Source: Patescibacteria group bacterium
Lineage (GTDB): Bacteria; Patescibacteriota; Microgenomatia; Levybacterales; UBA12049
DNA length: 7,324 nt
Reading direction: 5' to 3'
Assembly: GCA_018900295.1 (NCBI GenBank)
Contig: JAHIGH010000194.1
Location: 1 to 7,324 of the forward strand
The translations under genes were made by a program, and so were the position numbers. This document shows, piece after piece, positions 1 through 6,112 of this stretch. The notes below the pieces were generated by a model. That model saw only the letters and a program-made list of their open reading frames with translations, did not search any database and was not told the DNA's origin. Every line of letters starts with the position of its first letter. The first letter of the stretch is position 1.

Positions 1-2
1 AA

Positions 3-62
3 AACTGGACATGGGACAAAAGTATCAACGATTTAGAAAAGATTCTGTTAGAAAACCCTTAG
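3..62 (+). CDS. C-terminal end of a probable family 4 glycosyltransferase (5' partial)
   Basis: Only the last 19 codons and a TAG stop lie in the window. The peptide begins NWTWDKSINDLEKIL. A final W-x-W-x-K-(x)n-L-E-x-I-L helix is typical of the C-terminus of GT4 (GT-B fold) glycosyltransferases in polysaccharide clusters, and a membrane glycosyltransferase follows 7 bp downstream, so this is the favoured reading. The next frame is also open, ending at a TGA (71-73) that would overlap the following ATG, but its peptide is basic and resembles nothing I know. The stop codon here overlaps the AGG that probably serves as ribosome binding site of the next gene, which suggests translational coupling. 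The family assignment rests on a very short tail and is tentative. Confidence 0.5.
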   Translation, partial: NWTWDKSINDLEKILLENP

Positions 63-69
63 GCTTAGA

Positions 70-1911
70 ATGAATTTATCTCAAAACATCATTGGAAATT
101 ATACATTCCTTCGCGGGAACTTTACAGGGTTTAACCTGAACTTTACCGGCATTGGAAACTTTTTTCTGCATATTTTTATTGCCGCTGGCTTATTCGTTAT
201 TTTTTATTTATTTGGGGAAAAACTGAGAAAATTATTTTTTAATAAAAATAAAAAGTTTAACTTTTTTGTCAATATTTCTTTAGGCTATATCGCAATCGGG
301 ACAGGAATAGCGCTGCTTGGAGCTTTTTCATTACTACAACCAGAAATTATTTGGGCTTATTTAATAATTATTACTCTAATTTCACTCTACCCCTTCCGTT
401 TCGCGCCTTTGAGAAAAGCCTTTCTATTTTCTCTCCCAAAAAAAATAAAAAATGCTTTGCCTGCGTACAAAGATATCGCCTCTTGGGGTGTATTTTTATT
501 TATTCTAATATCTTTTCTGCGTCTGATGACTCCCGAGATAGCGGAAGATGTCTATCACACCGATCTGCCTCGTCTATATCTTGCTACTCAAACTACAATA
601 CATGAAACAAGAGATATTTTACATGTTATTCCATATCCTCAACTTGCGGAAATGGTTTACCTGATCCCGATATTTCTTGGAGACAAAGAAACGACACGGT
701 TTATTCATTTTGGGTTTTATTTATTAATAGTTTTTCTTTTATTCGCGATAGCAAGAAATAAGGAAAATTCATTTACCAAATACGCGCCATTGCTATTTGT
801 AAGCGCTCCGATGATGATTCGCTACTCGTCTACGCAATATGTGGATTTCTTTATGGTTTTTTCCTTTCTTTTGTCAATAATTCTTATTGAAAAGGGATTC
901 TCTGTAAAAAATACAATCCTCTCGGCCATTATCTTTGGTTCTATTTTGTCTGTAAAATTATGGACACTTGTCTATATGCCTGCGGTGATTATATATTTGA
1001 TCATTATTAATAAAAATTTAAAAATTAATAATCTTATAAAGCTCGTTACTGTTTTTATATTTTCATCCTTATCAGTACCGCTTATTTGGTATATAAGATC
1101 TTTTATCATCACAGGTAACCCGATTTATCCGATATTTTCAAAGCTGGAATATCTTGAAGTAAATAATATTGCCGCCCCATTGTCATCTAATTATTTTGGA
1201 ATTAATTGGAATATGTTTTTACCTGAAAATATGGTTGTTTACAGCCCTCTTTTTTTTCTTGGGGTTATTTTTTTGTTTTTAACGTTTAATAAGGCTATCA
1301 AGCACATTAAGCATTTCCCATTATCCATATTTTTTATTCTACTCATGCTCGAACAATTTATTGTGAAAGTTGATTTGGGAAGATATTTACTTGCCTGGTA
1401 TACGATTGCCATAACGATTGTTTCGGCAGGAGTATTTTTTATATTTGAAAAAAATAAATTATCGCGTATCATTTTTATTTGTCTTTTCTTTGTTATCTTT
1501 TTCTATTATTTTATAAATACAATATTGATATTGCCGTATGGCCTGGGTTGGGCGGACAAAAATGCTTATTTAACAAGAGTTTTATATAGAGATAACGCAA
1601 GCTATTATGATTTTGATCGTCTATTCAATAAGTGGATTTCAGATAAAGACCTCGTAGCTACAGACGGAATAGTCGGCTTTTATTACGCGGATTTCAACTA
1701 TATTGATATAGGCTTTATTTTCAGTAAAGATAAAAGGTCATTTGATTTATTAAAAGAAAAAAAAGTTACCCGCTTACTGATAAAAGGCGGAGATATAGAA
1801 TGGTTTTGTAAAAGACTCGCGATCAAAGGTTGTAGTAAAGAAAAGGTAAAACTACTCGCAACATATCCTCCGGACATAAAAAAATATAATCTCTACTCAA
1901 TAGAAAAATAA
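70..1911 (+). CDS. GT-C-type polytopic membrane glycosyltransferase (ArnT/PMT-like, uncharacterised)
   Basis: A 613-residue integral membrane protein with about a dozen hydrophobic segments between residues 30 and 490, followed by a soluble tail (about 490-613) probably outside the cytoplasm. The family is known to transfer sugars from polyprenyl-phosphate carriers to lipids, glycans or proteins. Supporting features: an acidic first-loop motif, AEDVYHTDLPRLYL (158-171), in the place of the catalytic acidic/metal site of GT-C enzymes; WYIRSFIITGNPIYPIF (340-356), a W-x-x-R-(x)n-TGNP-x-YP motif that I associate with uncharacterised GT-C proteins; and DLGRYLLAWY (435-444), an R-Y-L motif in a late membrane helix. 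The ATG at 70 is the only start available, because its frame is closed just upstream. An AGG six bases before it (61-63) is a modest ribosome binding site. It lies 7 bp after a probable glycosyltransferase, in the same operon. Donor and acceptor cannot be told from sequence. Confidence 0.8.
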   Translation: MNLSQNIIGNYTFLRGNFTGFNLNFTGIGNFFLHIFIAAGLFVIFYLFGEKLRKLFFNKNKKFNFFVNISLGYIAIGTGIALLGAFSLLQPEIIWAYLIIITLISLYPFRFAPLRKAFLFSLPKKIKNALPAYKDIASWGVFLFILISFLRLMTPEIAEDVYHTDLPRLYLATQTTIHETRDILHVIPYPQLAEMVYLIPIFLGDKETTRFIHFGFYLLIVFLLFAIARNKENSFTKYAPLLFVSAPMMIRYSSTQYVDFFMVFSFLLSIILIEKGFSVKNTILSAIIFGSILSVKLWTLVYMPAVIIYLIIINKNLKINNLIKLVTVFIFSSLSVPLIWYIRSFIITGNPIYPIFSKLEYLEVNNIAAPLSSNYFGINWNMFLPENMVVYSPLFFLGVIFLFLTFNKAIKHIKHFPLSIFFILLMLEQFIVKVDLGRYLLAWYTIAITIVSAGVFFIFEKNKLSRIIFICLFFVIFFYYFINTILILPYGLGWADKNAYLTRVLYRDNASYYDFDRLFNKWISDKDLVATDGIVGFYYADFNYIDIGFIFSKDKRSFDLLKEKKVTRLLIKGGDIEWFCKRLAIKGCSKEKVKLLATYPPDIKKYNLYSIEK

Positions 1912-1953
1912 TTAATTCTTGTCTCCGCAACAATTCTAACGCGCAATACCCAC

Positions 1954-1971
1954 CGCCTTCCACGCCTTCCA
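1954..1971. repeat. 9-bp tandem duplication next to the left end of the mobile element
   Basis: CGCCTTCCA occurs twice without a gap (1954-1962 and 1963-1971). The second copy overlaps the first two bases of the left inverted repeat. The stretch is C-rich and unlike the AT-rich surroundings. It may be part of the target site or a remnant of an earlier terminal sequence. Confidence 0.6.
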
Positions 1972-2001
1972 CCTGGGAGGTGAAATAAGTTGACACCTAG
2001 G
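1970..2001 (+). repeat. Left terminal inverted repeat with internal hairpin
   Basis: The outer 13 bases, CACCTGGGAGGTG (1970-1982), form a 5-bp stem with a GGG loop. The inner 10, GACACCTAGG (1992-2001), match the inner part of the right repeat exactly. The AGGTG of the hairpin (1978-1982) could instead pair with CACCT at 1994-1998, giving a competing stem. Compared with the reverse complement of the right end there is a perfect 13-bp outer block, a perfect 10-bp inner block and a variable middle with one indel. Confidence 0.85.
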
Positions 2002-2018
2002 AAAAATATCGTTAATAT
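1990..2018 (+). promoter_or_regulatory. Sigma-70-type promoter of the transposase, inside the left end
   Basis: A perfect -35 box TTGACA (1990-1995) is followed after exactly 17 bp by TAATAT (2013-2018), which matches the -10 consensus at four of six positions including the key first, second and last. Transcription would begin about 7 bases later, at or next to the ATG at 2025, so the transcript would be leaderless or nearly so. This agrees with the absence of a Shine-Dalgarno sequence at a usable distance. The -35 box lies within the terminal repeat. Confidence 0.6.
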
Positions 2019-2024
2019 TAAATT

Positions 2025-2699
2025 ATGCCAGGAAGAAAAATACCCCTAATTACTAATCAGATATATCATGTTTATAATAGAGGTATTAACAGACAGCCAA
2101 CATTCACAAATACAAGAGAATATAAACGCGCAGTAGAATCATTACAATTTTATCAAACCAGTAGTCCTCCAATTAAATTATCCAGATACCTACAGCTTGA
2201 AGAAAAAAGGGGAAATGAGATAATAGAAATAATGACAAAAATGAATAAAACAATAAAAATGCTTTCTTATTGTTTAATGCCAAACCATTTTCATTTTTTA
2301 ATTAAGCAGGAATTAGAAAATGGCATAGCAAAATTTTTAAGCAATTTTCAAAATAGCTATACGCGCTATTTCAATGTCAAGCACAACAGAGATGGGCCAT
2401 TATTCTTAGATCAATTTAAAGCAGTACGCATGGAAACAGAAGAGCAACTAGTGCACTTGTCGCGATACATTCATTTAAATCCGCATACAGGGTTTATAAT
2501 TAAATCACCTACCGATTTAAAACATTATCACTGGTCATCTTTTCCAGATTATTTAAAACTTGGTAGTAATAGTGTCAATACCGAAATCATATTAAGTATG
2601 TTTAAAAATACTTATGATTATGAACAATTTGTCTATGACCAAGCAGATTATCAAAGGGATTTAAAAATGATTGAACACTTAGTCATAGAACATCCCTAG
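2025..2699 (+). CDS. HUH/Y1 single-strand DNA transposase (IS200-like, RAYT-like)
   Basis: An intact 224-residue Y1_Tnp-family transposase. These enzymes nick single-stranded DNA next to hairpins through a tyrosine that becomes joined to the 5' end. Visible features: N-terminal IYHVYNRG (13-20), the usual first beta strand of RAYT-like proteins; the metal-binding HUH motif H88-F89-H90 inside LMPNHFHFLI (84-93); RDGPLFLDQFKA (122-133), matching the R-x-G-x-LF-x-x-(R/Q)F segment; and RYIHLNP (147-153), whose Y148 is the likely nucleophile at a spacing usual for RAYT-like proteins; then HWSSFPDYL (169-177). The ATG at 2025 is fixed by an in-frame TAA at 2019. No ribosome binding site is close, and the promoter in the left end suggests a leaderless message. 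The TAG stop lies in the right terminal repeat. No accessory gene such as tnpB is present. Confidence 0.9.
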   Translation: MPGRKIPLITNQIYHVYNRGINRQPTFTNTREYKRAVESLQFYQTSSPPIKLSRYLQLEEKRGNEIIEIMTKMNKTIKMLSYCLMPNHFHFLIKQELENGIAKFLSNFQNSYTRYFNVKHNRDGPLFLDQFKAVRMETEEQLVHLSRYIHLNPHTGFIIKSPTDLKHYHWSSFPDYLKLGSNSVNTEIILSMFKNTYDYEQFVYDQADYQRDLKMIEHLVIEHP

Positions 2700-2727
2700 G
2701 TGTCCCGTTTATTCCACCTCCCAGGTG
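2695..2727 (-). repeat. Right terminal inverted repeat with internal hairpin, overlapping the transposase stop
   Basis: On the plus strand it runs from CCTAGGTGTC (2695-2704) to CACCTCCCAGGTG (2715-2727), a 5-bp stem with a CCC loop. Its reverse complement matches the left end over the outer 13 and inner 10 bases. The TAG stop of the transposase (2697-2699) lies in the inner block. In the variable middle, the position of the left-end TTGACA reads GGGACA, so the outward-to-inward promoter element is not duplicated here. Confidence 0.85.
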
Positions 2728-2755
2728 ACAAACACAAACAGGTAACAAAATTCTA

Positions 2756-3505
2756 TTATTTCGGCTTCTGTAACACAATAAAAATATTGGATTCCCCAAA
2801 AAGCTTCAATGAAATATCATCAACAAAAGTCACCCAATCGGAAAGAAAAAACTTTATAAACCTAACAAATTTCCCGGCTATTGGATTAAGAAAAAGAAAA
2901 TTTCTTACAATCCCTTCTGTCTTCCTCGTTTCCAAGATAACAAACCCACATTTTTTAGATTTCTCCTCGAGTTCCTCCATGGTATATCTTCTTAAATGTC
3001 CGACTCTTTTATCAAATTCCTTTACCAATCCTAGTCTATATAGTGGCGCATTTCTTGAGGGAGTTGAGATAAAAACAATTCCACCTTTTTTTAAAAGACA
3101 AAAGATTTTTTTTAAAGCAACATAATCATCTTCTAAATGTTCTATGACCTCAGTAAAAATAATAAAATCAAACATACCCTTCGGTATTTCATTTGGGAAA
3201 TTCATTGCTTTAAATGTAATGTTTTTTAATTCTAAGTATTTTGCACTTTCTACAGCGCTCTCAACCGCCCTTTGTGAAATATCTATTCCAACCAGAGTAT
3301 TCCCTTTGTTTGCGTAATATAAACAAATCGTACCTGCACCGCAGCCAATATCTAAAATCCTTTTCGGAGGTTTTAAAAATTTATCTACTTCACTCAAGAT
3401 ATGACGATATGTGAAATTATTTTCATCTATAACGCGTTTTTGGGACTTAGTACCTTGATGGAATTCTTCATATTTTCGTGTTTTTCCTTGTTGACAAATA
3501 CACAT
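2756..3505 (-). CDS. Class I SAM-dependent methyltransferase
   Basis: A 249-residue cytosolic methyltransferase of the UbiG/Methyltransf_11 type. Motif I is RILDIGCGAG (49-58), the glycine-rich AdoMet-binding loop. The acidic residue at the end of strand 2 is D75 in GIDIS. Motif post-II/III is FTEVIEHLEDD (117-127), followed by LLKKGGIVFISTPSRN (137-152). The segment RVGHLRRYTMEEL (167-179) is common in methyltransferases encoded with glycosyltransferases, so a sugar or lipid-linked glycan is a plausible substrate, though not proven. The frame stays open to an ATG at 3553, but the extra 16 residues are a translation of the promoter region and would overlap the divergent gene, so I prefer the ATG at 3505. 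A TGTTATAAT extended -10 lies just upstream of it. The 3' end is 28 bp from the mobile element, in convergent orientation, with no clear terminator between them. Confidence 0.85.
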   Translation of the reverse strand: MCICQQGKTRKYEEFHQGTKSQKRVIDENNFTYRHILSEVDKFLKPPKRILDIGCGAGTICLYYANKGNTLVGIDISQRAVESAVESAKYLELKNITFKAMNFPNEIPKGMFDFIIFTEVIEHLEDDYVALKKIFCLLKKGGIVFISTPSRNAPLYRLGLVKEFDKRVGHLRRYTMEELEEKSKKCGFVILETRKTEGIVRNFLFLNPIAGKFVRFIKFFLSDWVTFVDDISLKLFGESNIFIVLQKPK

Positions 3506-3520
3506 AAAAATTATTACTAT
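3491..3520 (+). promoter_or_regulatory. Possible promoter of the secreted-protein operon
   Basis: TTGACA (3491-3496) is followed after 18 bp by TACTAT (3515-3520), placing a start near 3527 and a leader of about 17 bases. The -35 box lies within codons 4-5 of the divergent methyltransferase. The region is so AT-rich that alternative -10 boxes (for example TATAAA at 3520-3525) are available, so the exact position is uncertain. Confidence 0.4.
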
Positions 3521-3524
3521 ATAA

Positions 3525-3530
3525 ATTATA
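3525..3530 (-). promoter_or_regulatory. Extended -10 element of the methyltransferase
   Basis: On the minus strand the sequence reads TGTTATAAT: a perfect TATAAT (3530 down to 3525) preceded by the TGn of an extended -10. A start about 7 bases on would give a leader of roughly a dozen bases before the ATG at 3505. The expected -35 position has no good match, which extended -10 promoters tolerate. It overlaps the proposed promoter of the divergent operon. Confidence 0.5.
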
Positions 3531-3543
3531 ACAGATAAATTAA

Positions 3544-6099
3544 ATGAACACATATAGTAAATTAATAAATATAATCTTTCTTACACTATTATTTACCTTG
3601 CTTCCCGTTAAAAGCTCATTTGCTACCGTTTTGTTTGATTCGACATTTGGTATAAATGGCAAAGTTATTACAAAGTATGGTCATGAATCATATATAAGCA
3701 AAACAATCCTTCAAGCAGACGGAAAGATAATTTCAGTTGGTGCTGCGTCAAATGGCAATAATCTCGACTGGGCTATTGCCCGATACAACTCAGATGGATC
3801 ACTTGATAAAAATTTTGGAACTGATGGAAAAGTTACAAAAGATTTTGGAGGAGATGATTCCATTGCTGACGTTAAAGTTCAACCCGACGGCAAAATTATA
3901 GTAGGAAGATATAGTCACATGGCTGCAAATTTTCAGTGGACTTTAGCTCGCTTCAATTCAAACGGTTTAATAGATAACAGCTTTGGAAACAATGGAATCG
4001 TAACATCGTTCGCGGGAATTCATTCTGTTATGAACGACGTTGAACTACAATCAGATGGCAAAATCGTAGCTGCTGGATATCGTCAAAGCCAAGGACAGGA
4101 TGATGTTGCAGTAACACGCTATAACCCTGATGGAACACTTGATAGCACCTTTGGAGGGGGAGATGGAATTGTCACCCTGCCGATCAGCACATGGATAACA
4201 CCGAATGATCGCGGAAATGCTGCCGTCATCCAGCCTGATGGCAAGATTATAGTTTTCGGTGACTTTGATGCAGGATGGCACAATAAAATATTTCTTGCAC
4301 GATTCAATTCCGACGGGAGTCTAGATACTAGCTTTGGTAGTGGTGGCAAAATAATTGACAGCTACGAATATCACAATGGAGCACGGGATATAGCATTGCA
4401 ATCCGACGGTAAGATTCTTGTAACTGGGTCAACGGGTAATACGACATCTTCGGATAATACCTATATAGCCCGCTATGATTCAGATGGCAAGCTCGATACA
4501 TCTTTTGGCGGTAGCGGAAAAATAGTAAAATCATTTTCCTCAGGCAACGACGGAGCAAATTCACTTATCCTACAACCAGATGGGAAAATAATTTTAGGAG
4601 GATATGAAGATACAGGAGGAGCCGCCGGTACAGATTTTGCTTTGAGACGGTTTAATACAGACGGCTCATTAGACACCGAATTTGGCACCGGTGGTTCCTT
4701 CGTCACTCCGATTGGCTCAGGAAGCGAATTAATTAATAGCTTGGCTTTGCAAAATGATGGTAAAATCATTGCGGCAGGGTCTGTTTCTAATTCTAATGGC
4801 TCTTATAATGATTGGGGGTTAGTGCGTTATCAATGGAAAAATGAGGAAACTCTCAATGTTCCATATTTTAGCCAAAATGAACCTAGCCCTTTTTGGGGAC
4901 CGTCTGAATACGATCACGCATACAGTTTGGGCGCAACCGGTATGAGTGGGAGCATGAATTGGTGGGGATGCGCGGTCACATCGGTCGCGATGATGCTTAA
5001 TTTTCACGATATTAAACAATTCGTAGATGGTTCCGTTATTGACCCAGGTTCGCTCAATCAATGGCTTAAAAAAAATGGAGGATTTGTAAAAGGATATGAT
5101 GAAAAAGGAGAATGGTACTCATCCCTTGATTGGTCAAGAATTGGCACGCTTACAGAACAAATTTCTACGAGATCCGGCACACCAAAACTTGAATGGAAGC
5201 GTCTTGCTGCAACTGACGAAAATCTTAATACCGAACTTTCAAATAAAAGACCTCCAATAATTCAGGTCAAGAATACTCTCACCACATCGCACTTTGTAGT
5301 AGCGAAAGGCATAAAAGACGATAATTATTCAATAAATGACCCCGAATGGAATTATCCCGATCTAACAAACTTTAATAAAAACTTCTATCAAATTGATTCA
5401 TTTAAGCCATCCAATACAAATCTTAGTTATCTCGTAATTGTGGTAAATCCTGAAGTAGAGATACTCGTTACCGACCCCCTTAATCGCAAAACAGGAAAAC
5501 ACATTATTAATGGAACAACACAATCTTACAATGAAATTCCAGAAGCATTCTATGGCTATGAAGAACCGATCAGCAACCCTGGCGATGGAGAAGACCCTAA
5601 ATCTTTTGGGACAGGAGTTAATTCATTTATACTCCCGACTCCAACAAACGGTGATTATACAATTGTCCTATCCGGTAACAAGGAAAAATTTTATACTATC
5701 AACATCTCCACAACTGAAAAAGATGGCGCCCATTTGCTCAACACATTCCAGGGAACTACGGCTCCGAAAGATGACGACGTAAGTATCGTAAACTATTCGC
5801 AAGACATGCAATCTGATGTAGAAAAATCAGTCACCTTCGAATCGTTGAAATCTGATTTACGGGAATTATTCAACCTGGGACTTATAGACAATAAAAGAAT
5901 TTATAATAGCTTACTTGTAAAAGTGAAATTAGCAAAAAAGGCCAGTGATATGAAAATTCAACCGCTTGGCAAGAAATTAGCTATCGCGAGCCTAAAAGTA
6001 TTTCTTTTTAAGCTAAATACTCAGAGAGGCAAACACGTAAAAGAAGAAGCATACCAAATTCTCAGCAATGACGCCAGTCTTATTTTAAAAAATTTGTAA
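3544..6099 (+). CDS. Secreted delta-60 repeat / C39-like cysteine peptidase / FIMAH-like protein
   Basis: An 851-residue exported protein. Residues 1-27 are a Sec signal peptide (Lys6, a hydrophobic core, then VKSSFA before the likely cleavage site). Residues 31-430 hold seven delta-60 repeats, each with an xD-x-x-FG strand and a Q-x-DGKI turn, probably a beta-propeller. Residues 437-635 form a Peptidase_C39_2-like domain: LNVPYFSQ (Q444, oxyanion-hole position), WWGCAVTSVAMML (C476, nucleophile), SHFVVAKGI (H583) and INDP (D599), so the triad appears complete. Residues 637-728 are a beta-rich unassigned domain starting VEILVTDPLNRKTG. Residues 764-850 resemble the FIMAH helical domain, ending in EEAYQIL and NDASLIL. 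There is no LPXTG, PEP-CTERM or C-terminal membrane segment, so it is either released or held by a partner. It is first in a probable operon with a single-pass membrane protein 13 bp downstream. The substrate is unknown, and propeller binding with peptidase processing of surface proteins is inference. Confidence 0.85.
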   Translation: MNTYSKLINIIFLTLLFTLLPVKSSFATVLFDSTFGINGKVITKYGHESYISKTILQADGKIISVGAASNGNNLDWAIARYNSDGSLDKNFGTDGKVTKDFGGDDSIADVKVQPDGKIIVGRYSHMAANFQWTLARFNSNGLIDNSFGNNGIVTSFAGIHSVMNDVELQSDGKIVAAGYRQSQGQDDVAVTRYNPDGTLDSTFGGGDGIVTLPISTWITPNDRGNAAVIQPDGKIIVFGDFDAGWHNKIFLARFNSDGSLDTSFGSGGKIIDSYEYHNGARDIALQSDGKILVTGSTGNTTSSDNTYIARYDSDGKLDTSFGGSGKIVKSFSSGNDGANSLILQPDGKIILGGYEDTGGAAGTDFALRRFNTDGSLDTEFGTGGSFVTPIGSGSELINSLALQNDGKIIAAGSVSNSNGSYNDWGLVRYQWKNEETLNVPYFSQNEPSPFWGPSEYDHAYSLGATGMSGSMNWWGCAVTSVAMMLNFHDIKQFVDGSVIDPGSLNQWLKKNGGFVKGYDEKGEWYSSLDWSRIGTLTEQISTRSGTPKLEWKRLAATDENLNTELSNKRPPIIQVKNTLTTSHFVVAKGIKDDNYSINDPEWNYPDLTNFNKNFYQIDSFKPSNTNLSYLVIVVNPEVEILVTDPLNRKTGKHIINGTTQSYNEIPEAFYGYEEPISNPGDGEDPKSFGTGVNSFILPTPTNGDYTIVLSGNKEKFYTINISTTEKDGAHLLNTFQGTTAPKDDDVSIVNYSQDMQSDVEKSVTFESLKSDLRELFNLGLIDNKRIYNSLLVKVKLAKKASDMKIQPLGKKLAIASLKVFLFKLNTQRGKHVKEEAYQILSNDASLILKNL
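3634..4833 (+). repeat. Seven delta-60 repeats (coding repeat, probable beta-propeller)
   Basis: The Q-x-DGK turn recurs at residues 57, 113, 169, 230, 286, 344 and 403 of the encoded protein, with periods of 56, 56, 61, 56, 58 and 59. The matching xD-x-x-FG strand recurs at about residues 31, 87, 143, 199, 260, 317 and 376. At DNA level the copies are diverged, with varied codons for DGK, so this is an old protein repeat and not a recent tandem expansion. The repeat also creates spurious minus-strand open frames. Confidence 0.85.
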
Positions 6100-6112
6100 A
6101 TAGGCGATCACA

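Larger units (their letters stand above)
1970..2727 (+). mobile_element. Compact single-gene Y1-transposase element with palindromic inverted ends (RAYT/IS200-like)
   Basis: The 758-bp unit is a single HUH/Y1 transposase gene bounded by inverted repeats of 32 bp (1970-2001) and 33 bp (2695-2727). Outside these boundaries the two flanks no longer match in inverted orientation. There is no obvious target-site duplication, as expected of the single-strand mechanism of HUH transposases. The element lies between a glycosyltransferase gene and a methyltransferase gene and interrupts no recognisable reading frame. Typical IS200/IS605 ends are hairpins in the same orientation, whereas RAYT genes are flanked by inverted REP palindromes. 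The inverted design here fits the second group, or the related Y1 transposases with terminal inverted repeats. The transposase is intact, so the element may be active or recently active. Confidence 0.8.

Noticed and set aside
2..73. Alternative reading of the first partial gene, ending in a TGA that overlaps the next ATG
   Set aside because: The overlap is attractive, but the peptide is basic and unfamiliar, while the neighbouring frame gives a glycosyltransferase-like C-terminus.
351..1472. Small open frames on both strands inside the GT-C gene
   Set aside because: They overlap a long gene with conserved motifs and show no domain or start signal of their own.
1967..1985. Left-end palindrome as a rho-independent terminator of the upstream operon
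   Set aside because: The stem is only 5 bp before a mismatch and no T-run follows. It is better explained as part of the transposon end.
2700..3125. Plus-strand open frame of 141 codons directly after the transposase
   Set aside because: It lies antisense to the methyltransferase, which has clear AdoMet-binding motifs. Its translation has no recognisable domain.
3506..3553. Sixteen extra N-terminal residues of the methyltransferase (start at 3553)
   Set aside because: The segment translates an AT-rich promoter region with a perfect extended -10 and would overlap the divergent gene's start. Its apparent membrane helix is an effect of AT-rich codons.
4051..4769. Several minus-strand open frames of 76-98 codons
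   Set aside because: They are shadows of the delta-60 repeats. The repeated DGK/FG coding pattern keeps the opposite frames open.
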